Assembly (NCBI RefSeq): GCF_004343075.1
Contig: NZ_SLXP01000003.1
Location: 1 to 64,000 of the forward strand
Source of the DNA: Rhodovulum marinum
GTDB lineage: Bacteria > Pseudomonadota > Alphaproteobacteria > Rhodobacterales > Rhodobacteraceae
Reading direction: 5' to 3'
DNA length: 64,000 bases
Position 1 is the stretch's first letter, and each line of letters begins with the position of its first letter. The notes beneath the pieces were generated by a model. The model saw nothing but the letters and a program-made list of their open reading frames with translations. It did no database searches and was not told the origin of the DNA. Both the position numbers and the translations under genes were made by a program. Positions 8,596 through 17,732 of this stretch are shown here, in pieces.

Positions 8596-9699
8596 ATGAG
8601 GCATGTGTTGATGGGCGCCGCTGCGGTGGTGGCTTGCGCGGGTGCCGCGTCCGCAGGGGGCGTGGAACGCTCGACCCAATCCGTCGGCATCCTGTTCGAA
8701 GAGGGCAACTATGTCGAACTGGGCTTTGCCCGGGTCGCACCCGATGTCAGCGGCGTGCAGCTTTTCGATGCCCTGGGCAAGTTTGCCGGCGCAAGCTCCG
8801 GCGACATGAGCGACGACTACACGACCTGGTCGCTCGGTTTCAAAACCGATCTGAGCGAAAGGATCAGTTTCGCGCTGGTAATCGACGAACCCATCGGCGC
8901 GGACCTGACCTATGGCGATCTCGACTACATCTACGCGCCGTCCACCGCCTCCCTGGACAGCGTCGGTGTTACCGGGATGCTGCGCTACAAGTTCGATAAC
9001 CAGGTGAGCATCTACGGCGGCATCCGGGGCGTCCGAACCTCGGGGACGGCAGACCTGTTCACCGGGTATTCGCTGACGACCAGCACCGAGACCGATTTCG
9101 GCTATCTCGTCGGCATTGCCTGGGAAAAGCCGGAAATCGCAGCGCGCGTCGCGCTGACTTACAACTCGGCGATCACGCATGACTTCGATGCCGTCGAGAA
9201 CGGAATTCCCACGGAATTCACAACCAAGCTTCCCGAGTCGGTCAACCTGGAGTTCCAGACGGGGATTGCCGCGGACACATTGCTGTTCGGCTCGGTGCGC
9301 TGGGTGAACTGGACACAGTTCAGTATCGACCCCGATATCTATCGCGCGACCGCCGGTGGTGTTTTCGTCGATTACGAAAGCGACACGATCACCTACAACC
9401 TTGGCGTCGGGCGCAAGTTCAACGATGCATGGTCGGGCGCGATCACCATCGGCTATGAACCGGCCAACAACGATTTCGCCGGCAACCTGGGCCCGACGGA
9501 CGGGTTCACCTCGGTTGGCCTGGCCGTGACCCATACCCGGGGGAACATGAAGATCACCGCCGGAGCGCGCTATGTCTGGATTGGCGATGCCGAGACCGAA
9601 GCGCCGCCGGCCTTGGCCGGCGCAACAGGCGTGCCACTTGGCAGTTTCAAAGACAACACCGCCGTCGCCTTTGGCGTGCGCGTGGGCTATTATTTCTGA
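8596..9699 (+). CDS. FadL/OmpP1-type outer membrane transport protein
   Basis: Predicted 14-strand outer membrane porin of the FadL/TodX family, which lets hydrophobic compounds such as long-chain fatty acids cross the outer membrane. 367 aa, with a signal peptide (residues 1-20, ending ACAGAASA) and alternating beta-strand sequence to a C-terminal aromatic residue (VGYYF), the usual outer membrane insertion signal. The N-terminus after cleavage (GGVERSTQSVGILFEEGNYV) matches OmpP1-family proteins in this order. It is monocistronic, with its own leader hairpin and a terminator at 9708. Confidence 0.86.
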   Translation: MRHVLMGAAAVVACAGAASAGGVERSTQSVGILFEEGNYVELGFARVAPDVSGVQLFDALGKFAGASSGDMSDDYTTWSLGFKTDLSERISFALVIDEPIGADLTYGDLDYIYAPSTASLDSVGVTGMLRYKFDNQVSIYGGIRGVRTSGTADLFTGYSLTTSTETDFGYLVGIAWEKPEIAARVALTYNSAITHDFDAVENGIPTEFTTKLPESVNLEFQTGIAADTLLFGSVRWVNWTQFSIDPDIYRATAGGVFVDYESDTITYNLGVGRKFNDAWSGAITIGYEPANNDFAGNLGPTDGFTSVGLAVTHTRGNMKITAGARYVWIGDAETEAPPALAGATGVPLGSFKDNTAVAFGVRVGYYF

Positions 9700-9707
9700 A
9701 CGTGGCG

Positions 9708-9742
9708 ACCGCCCGGCCCGCCGTGGTCGGGCGGTTTCGTTT
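9708..9742 (+). terminator. Intrinsic terminator after the FadL-like gene
   Basis: An 8-bp stem ACCGCCCG (9708-9715) pairs with CGGGCGGT (9728-9735), loop 12 bases, followed by TTCGTTT. It lies 8 bases after the stop codon. Confidence 0.75.
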
Positions 9743-9801
9743 GACCGCCCCGCGGCCTCCCGCTACCAGATGGGCCGGATTTCCTGAGACGAGCGGGCAA
9801 G

Positions 9802-10668
9802 ATGATCTACGCGACCAGCGAGGCCTGGCGGGCAGCCGCCAAAAAACGGGTGCTGCTCTTCGGCATGTCGGGGCTGGGCAAGACCCATGTCTCGACCATG
9901 CTGCGCGAGGCCGGCGGCTGGTTCCACTACTCGATCGATTACCGCATCGGCACGCGTTACATGGGCGAATTCATCGCCGACAACTTCAAGCGCGAGGCGA
10001 TGAAGGTGCCGCTGCTGCGCGAACTGTTGCTGTCGGACAGCGTCTACATCGCGTCGAACATCACCTTCGACAACCTTGCGCCGCTGTCGACCTATCTGGG
10101 CAAGCCCGGCGCACCGGAAAAGGGCGGGCTTCCCTTCGAGGAATACATGCGCCGCCAGGAACAACATCGTGGTGCCGAGATCAGCGCGCTTCTGGACACG
10201 CCGCGTTTCATCGACCGGGCCGAGGAGCTGTATGGCTACGGCAATTTCGTCTGCGATTCAGGCGGGTCAATCTGCGAGGTGGTGGACCCCGACAACCCCG
10301 AGGACGAGGTTCTGAAAGCGCTGTCGGAACGCCTGCTGCTGGTCTGGATCGAGGGCACGGACGCCCATACCGAGGAACTGGTGCGCCGTTTCGACCGGGC
10401 GCCCAAGCCGATGTATTACCAGCCCGAGTTTCTGCATTCGGCATGGGCGGAATACCTGGACGAGACCGGGCTGAGCGAAGCCGAGATCGACCCCGACGCC
10501 TTCGTGCGCTGGACCTATGCGCGCGCCCTGGCCCACCGCCAGCCGCGCTATGCGGCGATGGCGCGGAACTGGGGGGTCAAGGTCGCCGCCGCCGACATGG
10601 CAGGGCTGCGCGACGCGCGGGATTTTACCGATGTGATCGCGGCCGCGATCGACAGCAAGCTTAGCTGA
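9802..10668 (+). CDS. P-loop ATPase/kinase-like protein, function unknown
   Basis: A 288-aa cytoplasmic protein with a Walker A motif GMSGLGKT at residues 21-28, right after a hydrophobic beta strand (RVLLF). It then has long helical segments (EFIADNFKREAMKVPLLREL) and a conserved-looking FVCDSGGSICEVVD. The fold resembles nucleoside/shikimate-kinase-type P-loop proteins, and I recall similar proteins annotated only as 'ATPase' in Rhodobacteraceae. Substrate unknown. It is preceded by a terminator, so it probably has its own promoter; its last 8 bases overlap the convergent helical protein gene. Confidence 0.72.
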   Translation: MIYATSEAWRAAAKKRVLLFGMSGLGKTHVSTMLREAGGWFHYSIDYRIGTRYMGEFIADNFKREAMKVPLLRELLLSDSVYIASNITFDNLAPLSTYLGKPGAPEKGGLPFEEYMRRQEQHRGAEISALLDTPRFIDRAEELYGYGNFVCDSGGSICEVVDPDNPEDEVLKALSERLLLVWIEGTDAHTEELVRRFDRAPKPMYYQPEFLHSAWAEYLDETGLSEAEIDPDAFVRWTYARALAHRQPRYAAMARNWGVKVAAADMAGLRDARDFTDVIAAAIDSKLS

Positions 10669-11020
10669 GGGCGCCGACGAGCCGCGTCAGGACAGAGGCG
10701 AATTTCGCCACGCTTTCCAAGACATCAGTGAGGGAGCCGATGCGCCGCACCAGGTCTTCGGCCTGAGCGGCATGGGCGCGCACGCGCTGCTCGGCCGCGC
10801 TTGGGGACAGATGCGTGGCCTGGTAGGCCCGCTGGGCCTGCAGGATCGTGCCGGCCGCCTTCGACAGATCGGCGCGGGCGCGTTTCAGTGCGGCGACTTT
10901 CGCGGCATCGCCGGCGCGCGCGTATTTCCTGAGTTCCTGCAGGTTGATGCGCAAGAGTTCCAGGTGAGCGCGGCGGATCGTGTCGAATTGCTCCGAGGAA
11001 ATCGGGTCGAGACGGGCCAT
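10661..11020 (-). CDS. All-helical hypothetical protein
   Basis: A 119-aa protein without signal peptide or membrane segment, almost entirely predicted helix, with Ala/Arg/Leu-rich coiled-coil character (KVAALKRARADLSKAAGTIL). I do not recognise a family. It lies 3 bases downstream of the lipoprotein gene on the same strand, so the two are co-transcribed and probably act together. It overlaps the end of the convergent P-loop gene by 8 bases. Confidence 0.65.
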   Translation of the reverse strand: MARLDPISSEQFDTIRRAHLELLRINLQELRKYARAGDAAKVAALKRARADLSKAAGTILQAQRAYQATHLSPSAAEQRVRAHAAQAEDLVRRIGSLTDVLESVAKFASVLTRLVGALS

Positions 11021-11023
11021 TAC

Positions 11024-11947
11024 CTACTCCCGCAACAGTTTCGACAAGGCCTTGAGGCGCTTGAGATAGGACAGCACGGCCTTGGCTTCGCCGGGGCGGT
11101 CCAGGACCCGCGCCAGGTCGTGATGCAATTCGGCGACCAGCGCCAGGCGGTAGACCAGCGTGCCCTCGTAATACTCCATGAAATCGGCATGCTCGGTTTC
11201 CAGCGCGGCCAGCGCCGCGCGATAGGCCACGGGGTCCGAACTGTCGGTCAGCAAAACGGCCTCGTCGGCGGCGCGCAACGCGGCCAAGCGGTCCGTGAAG
11301 CCGGGATCGAGGTTCAGGTTCAGCACATGCAGGATCGCCTCGCCCGCCAGGCGCCGCACATCCGGATCGGCGGCGCGAACCACCGCGCGCATCCGCGCGA
11401 AGCGCAGCGCCGAAACACCGCTCATGATCGCCGCACCGGCCTTTTCGCGATTGGCCCGGCGTTCGGCCAGAAACCCGGACAGACCTTCCAACTCTGCCGC
11501 CGCGCCGAAATCCGACAGCGCCCCGAGCGCCAGCAGGTAGGCGTCGTTCAAATCCTCCTCGGCCTTGGCGTCCGACAGTGCCTCCAGCGCGCCAAGATAG
11601 ACCGACAGCGCCGTCATCTTGCGGTTCAGCGCGGTTGCCTCGCCCACCACGGGCGGGCGGTCGCCCATGCGGATTTTTTCCAGCGAACAGGTGATGTCGG
11701 GCACGAAAACGCCGGTGGCCGCCTGCGCCGCGCAGCCCTCGCCCAGAGTCCAGACATCGCCGGCCTGCGCGGCCGCGGTGATCTCGGCCTGCCGGTCGCG
11801 CTCCAGCCCCGCGGCCAGGCGCGGCGCCATCGCCTTTCGGGTGTCCTCGAACGCCCTGCCCAGGCCGGTCAGTTCGGGCTGGACCCGGTCGGTCGAACAG
11901 CCCTGGATCAGGATCGCGACGGCAAGAACGCCCCATGTCGGTCTCAT
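11024..11947 (-). CDS. Predicted lipoprotein, function unknown
   Basis: A 307-aa protein with a short signal peptide and a lipobox near residues 14-17 (LIQGC), so it is probably acylated on Cys17 and membrane anchored. The mature part is predicted mostly helical, with repeated Ala/Leu/Glu patterns and two further cysteines (GEGCAAQ, ITCSLEK) that could form a disulfide. No family recognised. It is the first gene of a two-gene operon with the all-helical protein and is divergent from metA. Confidence 0.7.
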   Translation of the reverse strand: MRPTWGVLAVAILIQGCSTDRVQPELTGLGRAFEDTRKAMAPRLAAGLERDRQAEITAAAQAGDVWTLGEGCAAQAATGVFVPDITCSLEKIRMGDRPPVVGEATALNRKMTALSVYLGALEALSDAKAEEDLNDAYLLALGALSDFGAAAELEGLSGFLAERRANREKAGAAIMSGVSALRFARMRAVVRAADPDVRRLAGEAILHVLNLNLDPGFTDRLAALRAADEAVLLTDSSDPVAYRAALAALETEHADFMEYYEGTLVYRLALVAELHHDLARVLDRPGEAKAVLSYLKRLKALSKLLRE

Positions 11948-12086
11948 CGGAACTCCCCCACTGGCCGGTCCCGCGGCCCCATCCTACACGGCGAGATCGC
12001 CCGGGCCATTCTTTTTCGGCGCCGCAGATGGACTTCGCCGCCGGATGGGATTATCTGCCTTGGTCTCCAACAGGTTCCTCCGCCAG

Positions 12087-13013
12087 ATGCCGATCAAGAT
12101 TCCCACCAGCCTGCCGGCCTATGACGTGCTGACGCGCGAGGGCGTGATGGTGATGGGCGAAGAGGCCGCGGCACGCCAGGACATCCGACCTCTGCGGATC
12201 GGGTTGTTGAACCTGATGCCCAAGAAGATCCAGACCGAAACCCAGTTCGCCCGGCTGATCGGGGCCACGCCCCTTCAGATCGAACTGTCGCTGATCCGGA
12301 TGACCGAGCATCAGACAAAGAACACCGCTGCCGAACACATGGAGGCGTTCTATCGTCCCTTCGCCGATGTCGAGGCAAGCGGCGAGAAATTCGACGGCTT
12401 CATCATCACCGGCGCCCCGATCGAGCATTTGCCCTTTACCGAGGTGACCTATTGGGACGAACTGGTGCGCGTGATGGACTGGACCCAGACCCATGTGCAT
12501 TCCACCTTCGGGGTGTGCTGGGGCGGGATGGCGATGATCTATCATTTCCACGGTGTCCAGAAACACTTGCTGACGCATAAGGCGTTCGGCTGTTTCCGGC
12601 ACCGCAACCTGATGCCGGCCTCGCCCTATCTGCGCGGCTTCTCGGACGATTTCGTGATCCCGGTCAGCCGCTGGACCGAGATGCGCCAAGCCGAGATCGA
12701 CGCGGTCCCGGAACTGGTCACGCTTCTGGGCAGCGACGAGGTCGGCCCCTGCCTGATCGAGGATCCGGGGCACCGCGCGCTGTATATCTTCAACCATTTC
12801 GAATATGACAGCGACACGCTGAAACAGGAATACGATCGCGACGTCGCCAATGGCACAGCAATCAACGTGCCGCTGAACTATTATCCTGCGGACGACCCGT
12901 CCAATACGCCGCAGAACCGCTGGCGCAGCCATGCGCACCTGCTTTACGGCAACTGGATCAACCAGATCTACCAGACAACGCCGTTCGATCCCGAACGGAT
13001 CGGGTGCGTCTGA
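12087..13013 (+). CDS. metA: Homoserine O-acyltransferase, probably acetyl-CoA specific
   Basis: First committed step of methionine synthesis from homoserine. 308 aa, colinear with E. coli MetA from the first residue ([30 protein letters not shown]). The nucleophile is Cys144 (FGVCWGG), and the conserved His/Glu pair follows in NHFEYD. At the position of E. coli Gly111 this protein has Glu113 (GAPIEHL); published work on MetA specificity links Glu here with acetyl-CoA and Gly with succinyl-CoA, so O-acetylhomoserine is the likely product. ATG 12087 is chosen by colinearity; ATG 12045 would add 14 residues. The hydrolase gene follows after 2 bases. Confidence 0.95.
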   Translation: MPIKIPTSLPAYDVLTREGVMVMGEEAAARQDIRPLRIGLLNLMPKKIQTETQFARLIGATPLQIELSLIRMTEHQTKNTAAEHMEAFYRPFADVEASGEKFDGFIITGAPIEHLPFTEVTYWDELVRVMDWTQTHVHSTFGVCWGGMAMIYHFHGVQKHLLTHKAFGCFRHRNLMPASPYLRGFSDDFVIPVSRWTEMRQAEIDAVPELVTLLGSDEVGPCLIEDPGHRALYIFNHFEYDSDTLKQEYDRDVANGTAINVPLNYYPADDPSNTPQNRWRSHAHLLYGNWINQIYQTTPFDPERIGCV

Positions 13014-13015
13014 GC

Positions 13016-13888
13016 ATGTCCGACCGCTTTCCGCCTACCGGCCGGGTTCTCGATATCGACGGCACCCGCGTTCATGCCCACCAGGAGGGTGACGGGCCGG
13101 ATGTGATCCTGCTGCACGGGGCCGGCGGCAATACCCGCGATTTCACCTTCGACCTGATGGCCCGGCTGAGCGACCGGTTCCGCGTGACCGCCTTTGACCG
13201 GCCGGGGCTGGGGCATACCGATCCGCTGCATCCCCACGGCGAAAGTCCGTTCGAGCAGGCCGAGATACTCGAGGCCGCAGCGGTTCGGCTGGGGCTGAAA
13301 CCCGCGGTGCTGGTGGGGCATTCCTTTGGCGGGACGGTCGCATTGGCCTGGGGGCTGAATTACCCGGCGCGCGCGGCGGCCATCGTGTCGCTGGCCGGGG
13401 CGGCGATGCCCTGGCCGGGCGGGCTGGGGCCCTGGTATGCCGTCGCCTCGTCGGATTTCGGGTCGGCCTTCGTGATCCCGTTCATCTCGGCCTTTGCACC
13501 CCGCATGCTGGCCGACCGCGCCATCGAACGCATCTTCGACCCCGACCCGGTGCCCGAGGGATATGGTGACCATATCGGGATCGAGCTGTCACTGCGGCCG
13601 GACACGCTGCGGGCCAATACCCGTCAGGTCAACGGGTTGAAGCCACATATCCGCGCCATGGCCGCACGTTATGGCGAGCTAAGCATGCCGATCGAGATCC
13701 TGCATGGCACCGCCGACGAGATCGTGCCGATCGAGATCCATTCCCGCCCCTTCGCGGCGCTTGTCCCCTCGACCAACCTGATCGAGCTGCACGACGTCGG
13801 CCACATGCCGCACCACGCCCGGCCCGACGCCACCGTTGCCGCGATCGGGCGCGCGGCCCAGCGGGCGGGGCTGCAGAATACTACCTGA
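13016..13888 (+). CDS. Alpha/beta hydrolase
   Basis: A 290-aa alpha/beta-fold hydrolase with oxyanion-hole motif LLHGAGGN (residues 33-40), nucleophile Ser103 in GHSFGG, catalytic acid in the HGTADEIVP loop and catalytic His in the late GHMPHH motif, so the triad is complete. Substrate unknown. The start is 2 bases after the metA stop, which suggests co-transcription, although metabolic linkage to methionine is not obvious. The next gene is a clear paralogue with a frameshift, pointing to a tandem duplication. Confidence 0.88.
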   Translation: MSDRFPPTGRVLDIDGTRVHAHQEGDGPDVILLHGAGGNTRDFTFDLMARLSDRFRVTAFDRPGLGHTDPLHPHGESPFEQAEILEAAAVRLGLKPAVLVGHSFGGTVALAWGLNYPARAAAIVSLAGAAMPWPGGLGPWYAVASSDFGSAFVIPFISAFAPRMLADRAIERIFDPDPVPEGYGDHIGIELSLRPDTLRANTRQVNGLKPHIRAMAARYGELSMPIEILHGTADEIVPIEIHSRPFAALVPSTNLIELHDVGHMPHHARPDATVAAIGRAAQRAGLQNTT

Positions 13889-13954
13889 TCCGGCGGACAG
13901 GGCTGGCCGTCATGCGATGGCCCGCTATCTGTCGCTGAAACAACGCGCGACGCC

Positions 13955-14906
13955 ATGCCCACCCGACGCACACTGACTGGCCTTTTGGCGGCCGCCCTGC
14001 TGGGCGCCTGCTCCCCGGCGGGACGTCCTGCCCCCAATGCCCCGCCGGGTCGCGGCGCCGGCGCAACCCCGCCCTCGGGCCGGCTTCTCCGGGTGCGCGG
14101 GCGTACCGTACATGCCCATGTCGAGGGGCGGGGCCCCGCGGTGATCCTGGTGCATGGCGCCTCGGGCAACCTGCGCGACTTCACCTTTTCGCTCAGCGGG
14201 CAGCTGGCCCGAAAGGGCTACCGGGTTATCGCGTTCGACCGACCGGGGCTTGGCTATTCCGGTGCGCTGCACGGGCGGGGCGAAAGCCCGGCCGAACAGG
14301 CCGCGCAACTCGACGCGGCGGCGGCGCAACTGGGGGTCGGACAGGCGGTGATCGTCGGCCATTCCTACGGCGCCGCGGTCGCCATGGCATGGGCACTGAC
14401 CCAACCGGGCCGCGCGGCAGGCGTGGTCACGCTGGCCGGTGCCACCATGCCCTGGCCCGGCGCACTGAAGTCCTTCTACACGGTTGCGTCCTCGGGGCTG
14501 GGCAGCGCCCTGATCTCGGCCTTCGCCACCCAAGAGACAGCCACGCGCGCGCTGCGTTCGATCTTTGCGCCACAGCGCCCGCCACGGGGTTATATCGACC
14601 ATGTCGGCATAGACCTCGCGCTCCGCCCGGCCGCACTGCGCGCCAGGTGAATAACTTAAAACCCCATCTCCGGCGATGGCCGCACGCTACCCCGACCTGC
14701 GCAGCCCGGTCGAAATCATCCACGGCACCGCCGACCACATAGTGGGCATCGACATTCATGCCCGCCCGCTGGCCCGCCAGCTGCCCAACGCCCGGCTGAC
14801 CGCATTGCCCGGGATCGGACACATGCCCCATCATGCCGCCGAGAGGGCAACCCTGGCCGCGGTCGAACGGGCTGCACGCCGGGCCGGATTGCACAGCCGC
14901 GCCTGA
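13955..14906 (+). pseudogene. Frameshifted alpha/beta hydrolase lipoprotein, paralogue of the upstream gene
   Basis: The first 231 codons encode a lipoprotein-type signal (LAAALLGAC, Cys about 19) and an alpha/beta hydrolase with nucleophile motif GHSYG, closely matching the preceding gene. The frame stops at TGA 14648-14650. Homology then continues in a second frame (RQVNNLKPHL, about 14641-14675) and a third (MAARYPDLRSPVEIIHGTAD to the stop at 14904-14906). Compared with the intact paralogue this looks like about 7 bases lost near 14643 and 1 base lost near 14674. The truncated product would lack the catalytic Asp and His. Either a decayed duplicate or sequencing errors. Confidence 0.8.
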
Positions 14907-14943
14907 TCGCCATACTGGCGGGAAACGCTTAGCGGAGGCGTGC

Positions 14944-15816
14944 ATGAAGGACCTGCCATTCGACGGCGCGATCACGAAATTCTACCGGGACGAGGCCCCC
15001 GAAGAGCTGCGCCAAGCCGTCAAGGACGGCCACAAGAAGGACATCCTGTCCGACACCTATCCCTATGCCACGCGGCTGGACGGCGATACCTACAAGGCCG
15101 AGATGGACGCACTTCAGATCGAGCTGGTCAAGCTGCAATCCTTCGTCAAGGCCGAGGGCATCCGGCTTTGCGTCGTGTTTGAGGGCCGGGATGCGTCGGG
15201 AAAGGGTGGCACGATCAAGCGTTTCCGCGAGAACCTGAACCCACGCGTGGCCCGCGTCGTCGCCCTCTCGAAACCCTCGGACCGTGAGGCGAGCCAGTGG
15301 TATTTCCAGCGCTACGTCCAGCACCTGCCCTCGGGCGGCGAGATCGTTTTCTTCGACCGGTCCTGGTACAACCGCGCCGTGGTGGAACATGTCTTCGGGT
15401 TCTGCACGCCGATGGAACGGCAGCATTTCTTTCACCAATTGCCCGATTTCGAGGACTTGCTGGTCAACGAGGGCGTCCATCTCGTCAAGCTCTGGCTCAA
15501 TGTCGGCCGCGCCGAACAACTGCGCCGCTTCCTCCACCGCGAGCGCGACCCGCTGAAACAGTGGAAACTCAGCTGGATCGACGTCGAAGGCTTGCGGCGA
15601 TGGGACAGCTATTCCGACGCGATCCGCGAAACGCTTGCCCGCAGCCACACCGGGCTTGCGCCCTGGACGGTGATCCGCTCGGACGACAAGCGGCGCGCGC
15701 GGATCGCGGCCATCCGGCGGGTGCTGTCCAGCCTCGACTACACTGGAAAGGACGTGGGCGTGGTCGCTTCGCCCGACCCGGCAATCTGCGGCGGCCCCGA
15801 GATCTGGGATGTCTAA
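14944..15816 (+). CDS. ppk2: Polyphosphate kinase 2
   Basis: Uses polyphosphate to phosphorylate nucleoside diphosphates, or the reverse. 290 aa with a single PPK2 domain: Walker [10 protein letters not shown] at residues 81-89, the lid/acceptor region [18 protein letters not shown], and Walker [10 protein letters not shown]. One-domain architecture and length fit class I PPK2. A GGAGG-like site precedes ATG 14944; upstream in-frame starts lie inside the hydrolase pseudogene. Its last 8 bases overlap the TetR gene, so the two are coupled. Confidence 0.95.
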   Translation: MKDLPFDGAITKFYRDEAPEELRQAVKDGHKKDILSDTYPYATRLDGDTYKAEMDALQIELVKLQSFVKAEGIRLCVVFEGRDASGKGGTIKRFRENLNPRVARVVALSKPSDREASQWYFQRYVQHLPSGGEIVFFDRSWYNRAVVEHVFGFCTPMERQHFFHQLPDFEDLLVNEGVHLVKLWLNVGRAEQLRRFLHRERDPLKQWKLSWIDVEGLRRWDSYSDAIRETLARSHTGLAPWTVIRSDDKRRARIAAIRRVLSSLDYTGKDVGVVASPDPAICGGPEIWDV

Positions 15817-16432
15817 GCGCGGCTATCACCACGGCAACCTGCGCCAGGCGCTGGTCGACGCCGCACTCGAGCTGATCCGCCAGAAAAGCCCGCAAGGGTT
15901 CACCCTGACCGAGGCTGCCAAGGCCGCCGGCGTCACGCCGGCCGCGGTCTACCGCCATTTCCAGGGTCGCGAGGACCTGATCGCGGAATGCGCGCGCCAA
16001 GGCTTCGTCATCTTCGCGGATCTGATGGAACATGCCTACGCGACCGGCCAGCCCTCGGCACTGGCCAGCCTGGAGGCGGCCGGACGCGCCTATCTCGCCT
16101 TTGCCCGGAAATACCCGGGCCACTACATGGCGATGTTCGAATCCGGTCTTTCGCTCAATGCCAATCCAGACCTCTGCACGGTCGCGAACCGGGCGAGCGA
16201 GGTTCTGGAACGCGCCGCGCGCGAACTCTCGCAGCACATCCCACCCGGCAAACGCCCGCCCGTGGCCATGGTCTCGGCGCATATCTGGGCGCTGAGCCAC
16301 GGCGTCGTCGAGCTTTATACCCGCGGCACGCCCGGTGCGCGGGCACCCTTCCCGGCCGAGGACCTACTCGAAAGCGGCATCGGCATCTACCTGCGCGGCC
16401 TGGGCCTGATCCCGGCCGATGCCCAGAGCTGA
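15809..16432 (+). CDS. TetR family transcriptional regulator (WHG-type C-terminus)
   Basis: A 207-aa repressor-type regulator. The N-terminal helix-turn-helix is at residues about 10-55 ([20 protein letters not shown]), and the C-terminal ligand domain has the Trp-x-x-x-His-Gly pattern of the WHG subfamily ([11 protein letters not shown]). It starts within the last 8 bases of ppk2, so it is probably co-transcribed and may control that operon; the ligand is unknown. A dispersed hairpin repeat follows 73 bases after the stop and may end the transcript. Confidence 0.9.
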   Translation: MSKRGYHHGNLRQALVDAALELIRQKSPQGFTLTEAAKAAGVTPAAVYRHFQGREDLIAECARQGFVIFADLMEHAYATGQPSALASLEAAGRAYLAFARKYPGHYMAMFESGLSLNANPDLCTVANRASEVLERAARELSQHIPPGKRPPVAMVSAHIWALSHGVVELYTRGTPGARAPFPAEDLLESGIGIYLRGLGLIPADAQS

Positions 16433-16504
16433 CTGCCTTTTCCCGCTCCGCTCAAACGCCGCCCGCCGGTGAACGCCATGCCCCCTCCGGCGCCGACCTG
16501 CTGG

Positions 16505-16587
16505 CTTTTCCTTGGATCCAATACTCCAGGGGGTCCGGGGGGCAGCGCCCCCCCGGCGGGTCGCCTTGCGACAGCAAGATGAAAACG
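16505..16587 (+). repeat. Dispersed hairpin repeat, copy A
   Basis: About 83 bases starting TTTTCCTTGG, then AATACTCC, a GC hairpin (GGGGGGC at 16537-16543, AGC, GCCCCCC at 16547-16553) and a small CTTGC-GACA-GCAAG hairpin, ending GAAAACG. It aligns along its length with copy B at 19731-19811, and its head matches copy C at 37424-37500. It lies between convergent TetR and ABC genes and could end transcription from either side. The 190-base gap holds nothing else I can name. Confidence 0.65.
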
Positions 16588-16622
16588 GACAACCGAACGC
16601 GGTCGTCCGCGGACGGGCGCGT

Positions 16623-17732
16623 TCAGGCAAACAACACCAAGGACCGCGCGTCCCAGGCCACCCGCGCCTGCGATCCACGCTCGAGAACCGGCCGGCCGAC
16701 GAGGTTCTTCATCGAGATGGTCATCGGCTTTTCCACCCCGTCCAGACGAACCTCGTAATAGGTCATGTCGCCGTAATAGGCCCGGTCCTCCACGATCCCC
16801 GTGGCCACCCGCCGATCGGTCGTTTCGCCCTCGAACAGGATCGACATCGTCTCCGGTCGGATGCCGACGCTCTGGGTCTGGCCGGGATGCCAGCCCCCGG
16901 GCAGTTGGTCCGCGCCGATCACCGCGCGCCCCAGGCCCGCGGCCTCCACCTCGATATGGGTGTCGGGGCCCACCGTGGCCTTGGCCGGCAAAAAGTTCAT
17001 CACCCCTATGAACTCGCCCACCTGGCGACTGACCGGGCGGCGATACAGGACCTGCGGTGTATCAAGTTGGGCGATCTGCCCCTCGAACATTACCGCGATC
17101 CGGTCGGACATGATCAGCGCCTCTTCCTGGTCGTGTGTGACGAGGATGAAGGTGATGCCCACCTGCCGTTGCAACCTGCGCAGCTCCATCTGCATCTGCT
17201 CGCGCATCTTCTTGTCGAGCGCGGACAGAGGCTCGTCCAGAAGCAGAACCTTGGGTTCCAGGATCAGCGCGCGGGCCAGTGCCACACGCTGGCGCTGCCC
17301 GCCCGACAGCGCATGCGCGGCGCGCGCGCCAAAGCCCTTGAGACCCACCATCTCAAGGGCCTCGACGACCTTGCGCTCCTTTTCCTTGCGGGTGAGGGGC
17401 TCGCGCCGAAGGCCGAAGCCCACGTTCTGAGCCACGGTCAGGTGCGGAAAGATCGCGTAGGACTGGAACACCATGTTGGTCGGGCGCACATTCGCGGGCA
17501 CCCCTGCCATGTCCTTGCCGTCGATCGTCACCCGGCCCGAACTGGGTTCCTCGAACCCGGCGATCGTGCGCAAGAGCGTGGTCTTTCCGCAGCCCGACGG
17601 CCCCAGCAGCGAGAAGAACTCGCCCTGGTTGATCTCGGCGGTGATCCCCCTGAGCGCGTAATAGTCGCCGTAGTACTTCTCGACGTTGTCCAGCGTGATG
17701 ATGGGACGGGTGACCCCCAGCGTGTCTTTCAC
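16623..17732 (-). CDS. Spermidine/putrescine-type ABC transporter ATPase
   Basis: ATPase subunit (PotA/FbpC group) of an importer, 369 aa. Walker A GPSGCGKTT, signature LSGGQRQRVALARAL, Walker B VLLLDEPLSALD and the switch His in VTHDQEEA are present, followed by a C-terminal TOBE domain (VGIRPETMSIL). The start is GTG 17732, which overlaps the permease stop in a GTGA and has a strong GGAGG site; the frame continues upstream inside the permease gene, but that part is not ATPase. Last gene of a three-gene operon. The substrate could be polyamine, amine or iron. Confidence 0.92.
   Translation of the reverse strand: MKDTLGVTRPIITLDNVEKYYGDYYALRGITAEINQGEFFSLLGPSGCGKTTLLRTIAGFEEPSSGRVTIDGKDMAGVPANVRPTNMVFQSYAIFPHLTVAQNVGFGLRREPLTRKEKERKVVEALEMVGLKGFGARAAHALSGGQRQRVALARALILEPKVLLLDEPLSALDKKMREQMQMELRRLQRQVGITFILVTHDQEEALIMSDRIAVMFEGQIAQLDTPQVLYRRPVSRQVGEFIGVMNFLPAKATVGPDTHIEVEAAGLGRAVIGADQLPGGWHPGQTQSVGIRPETMSILFEGETTDRRVATGIVEDRAYYGDMTYYEVRLDGVEKPMTISMKNLVGRPVLERGSQARVAWDARSLVLFA

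Noticed and set aside
11948-12086. Possible SAM-II riboswitch before metA
   Set aside because: I looked for the conserved pseudoknot sequences of the alphaproteobacterial SAM-II class and did not see them in the 139-base leader.
14641-14680. Programmed frameshift in the second hydrolase (run TTAAAACCCC)
   Set aside because: The A/C run is not placed at either frame change, and two separate shifts would be required; decay or sequencing error is simpler.
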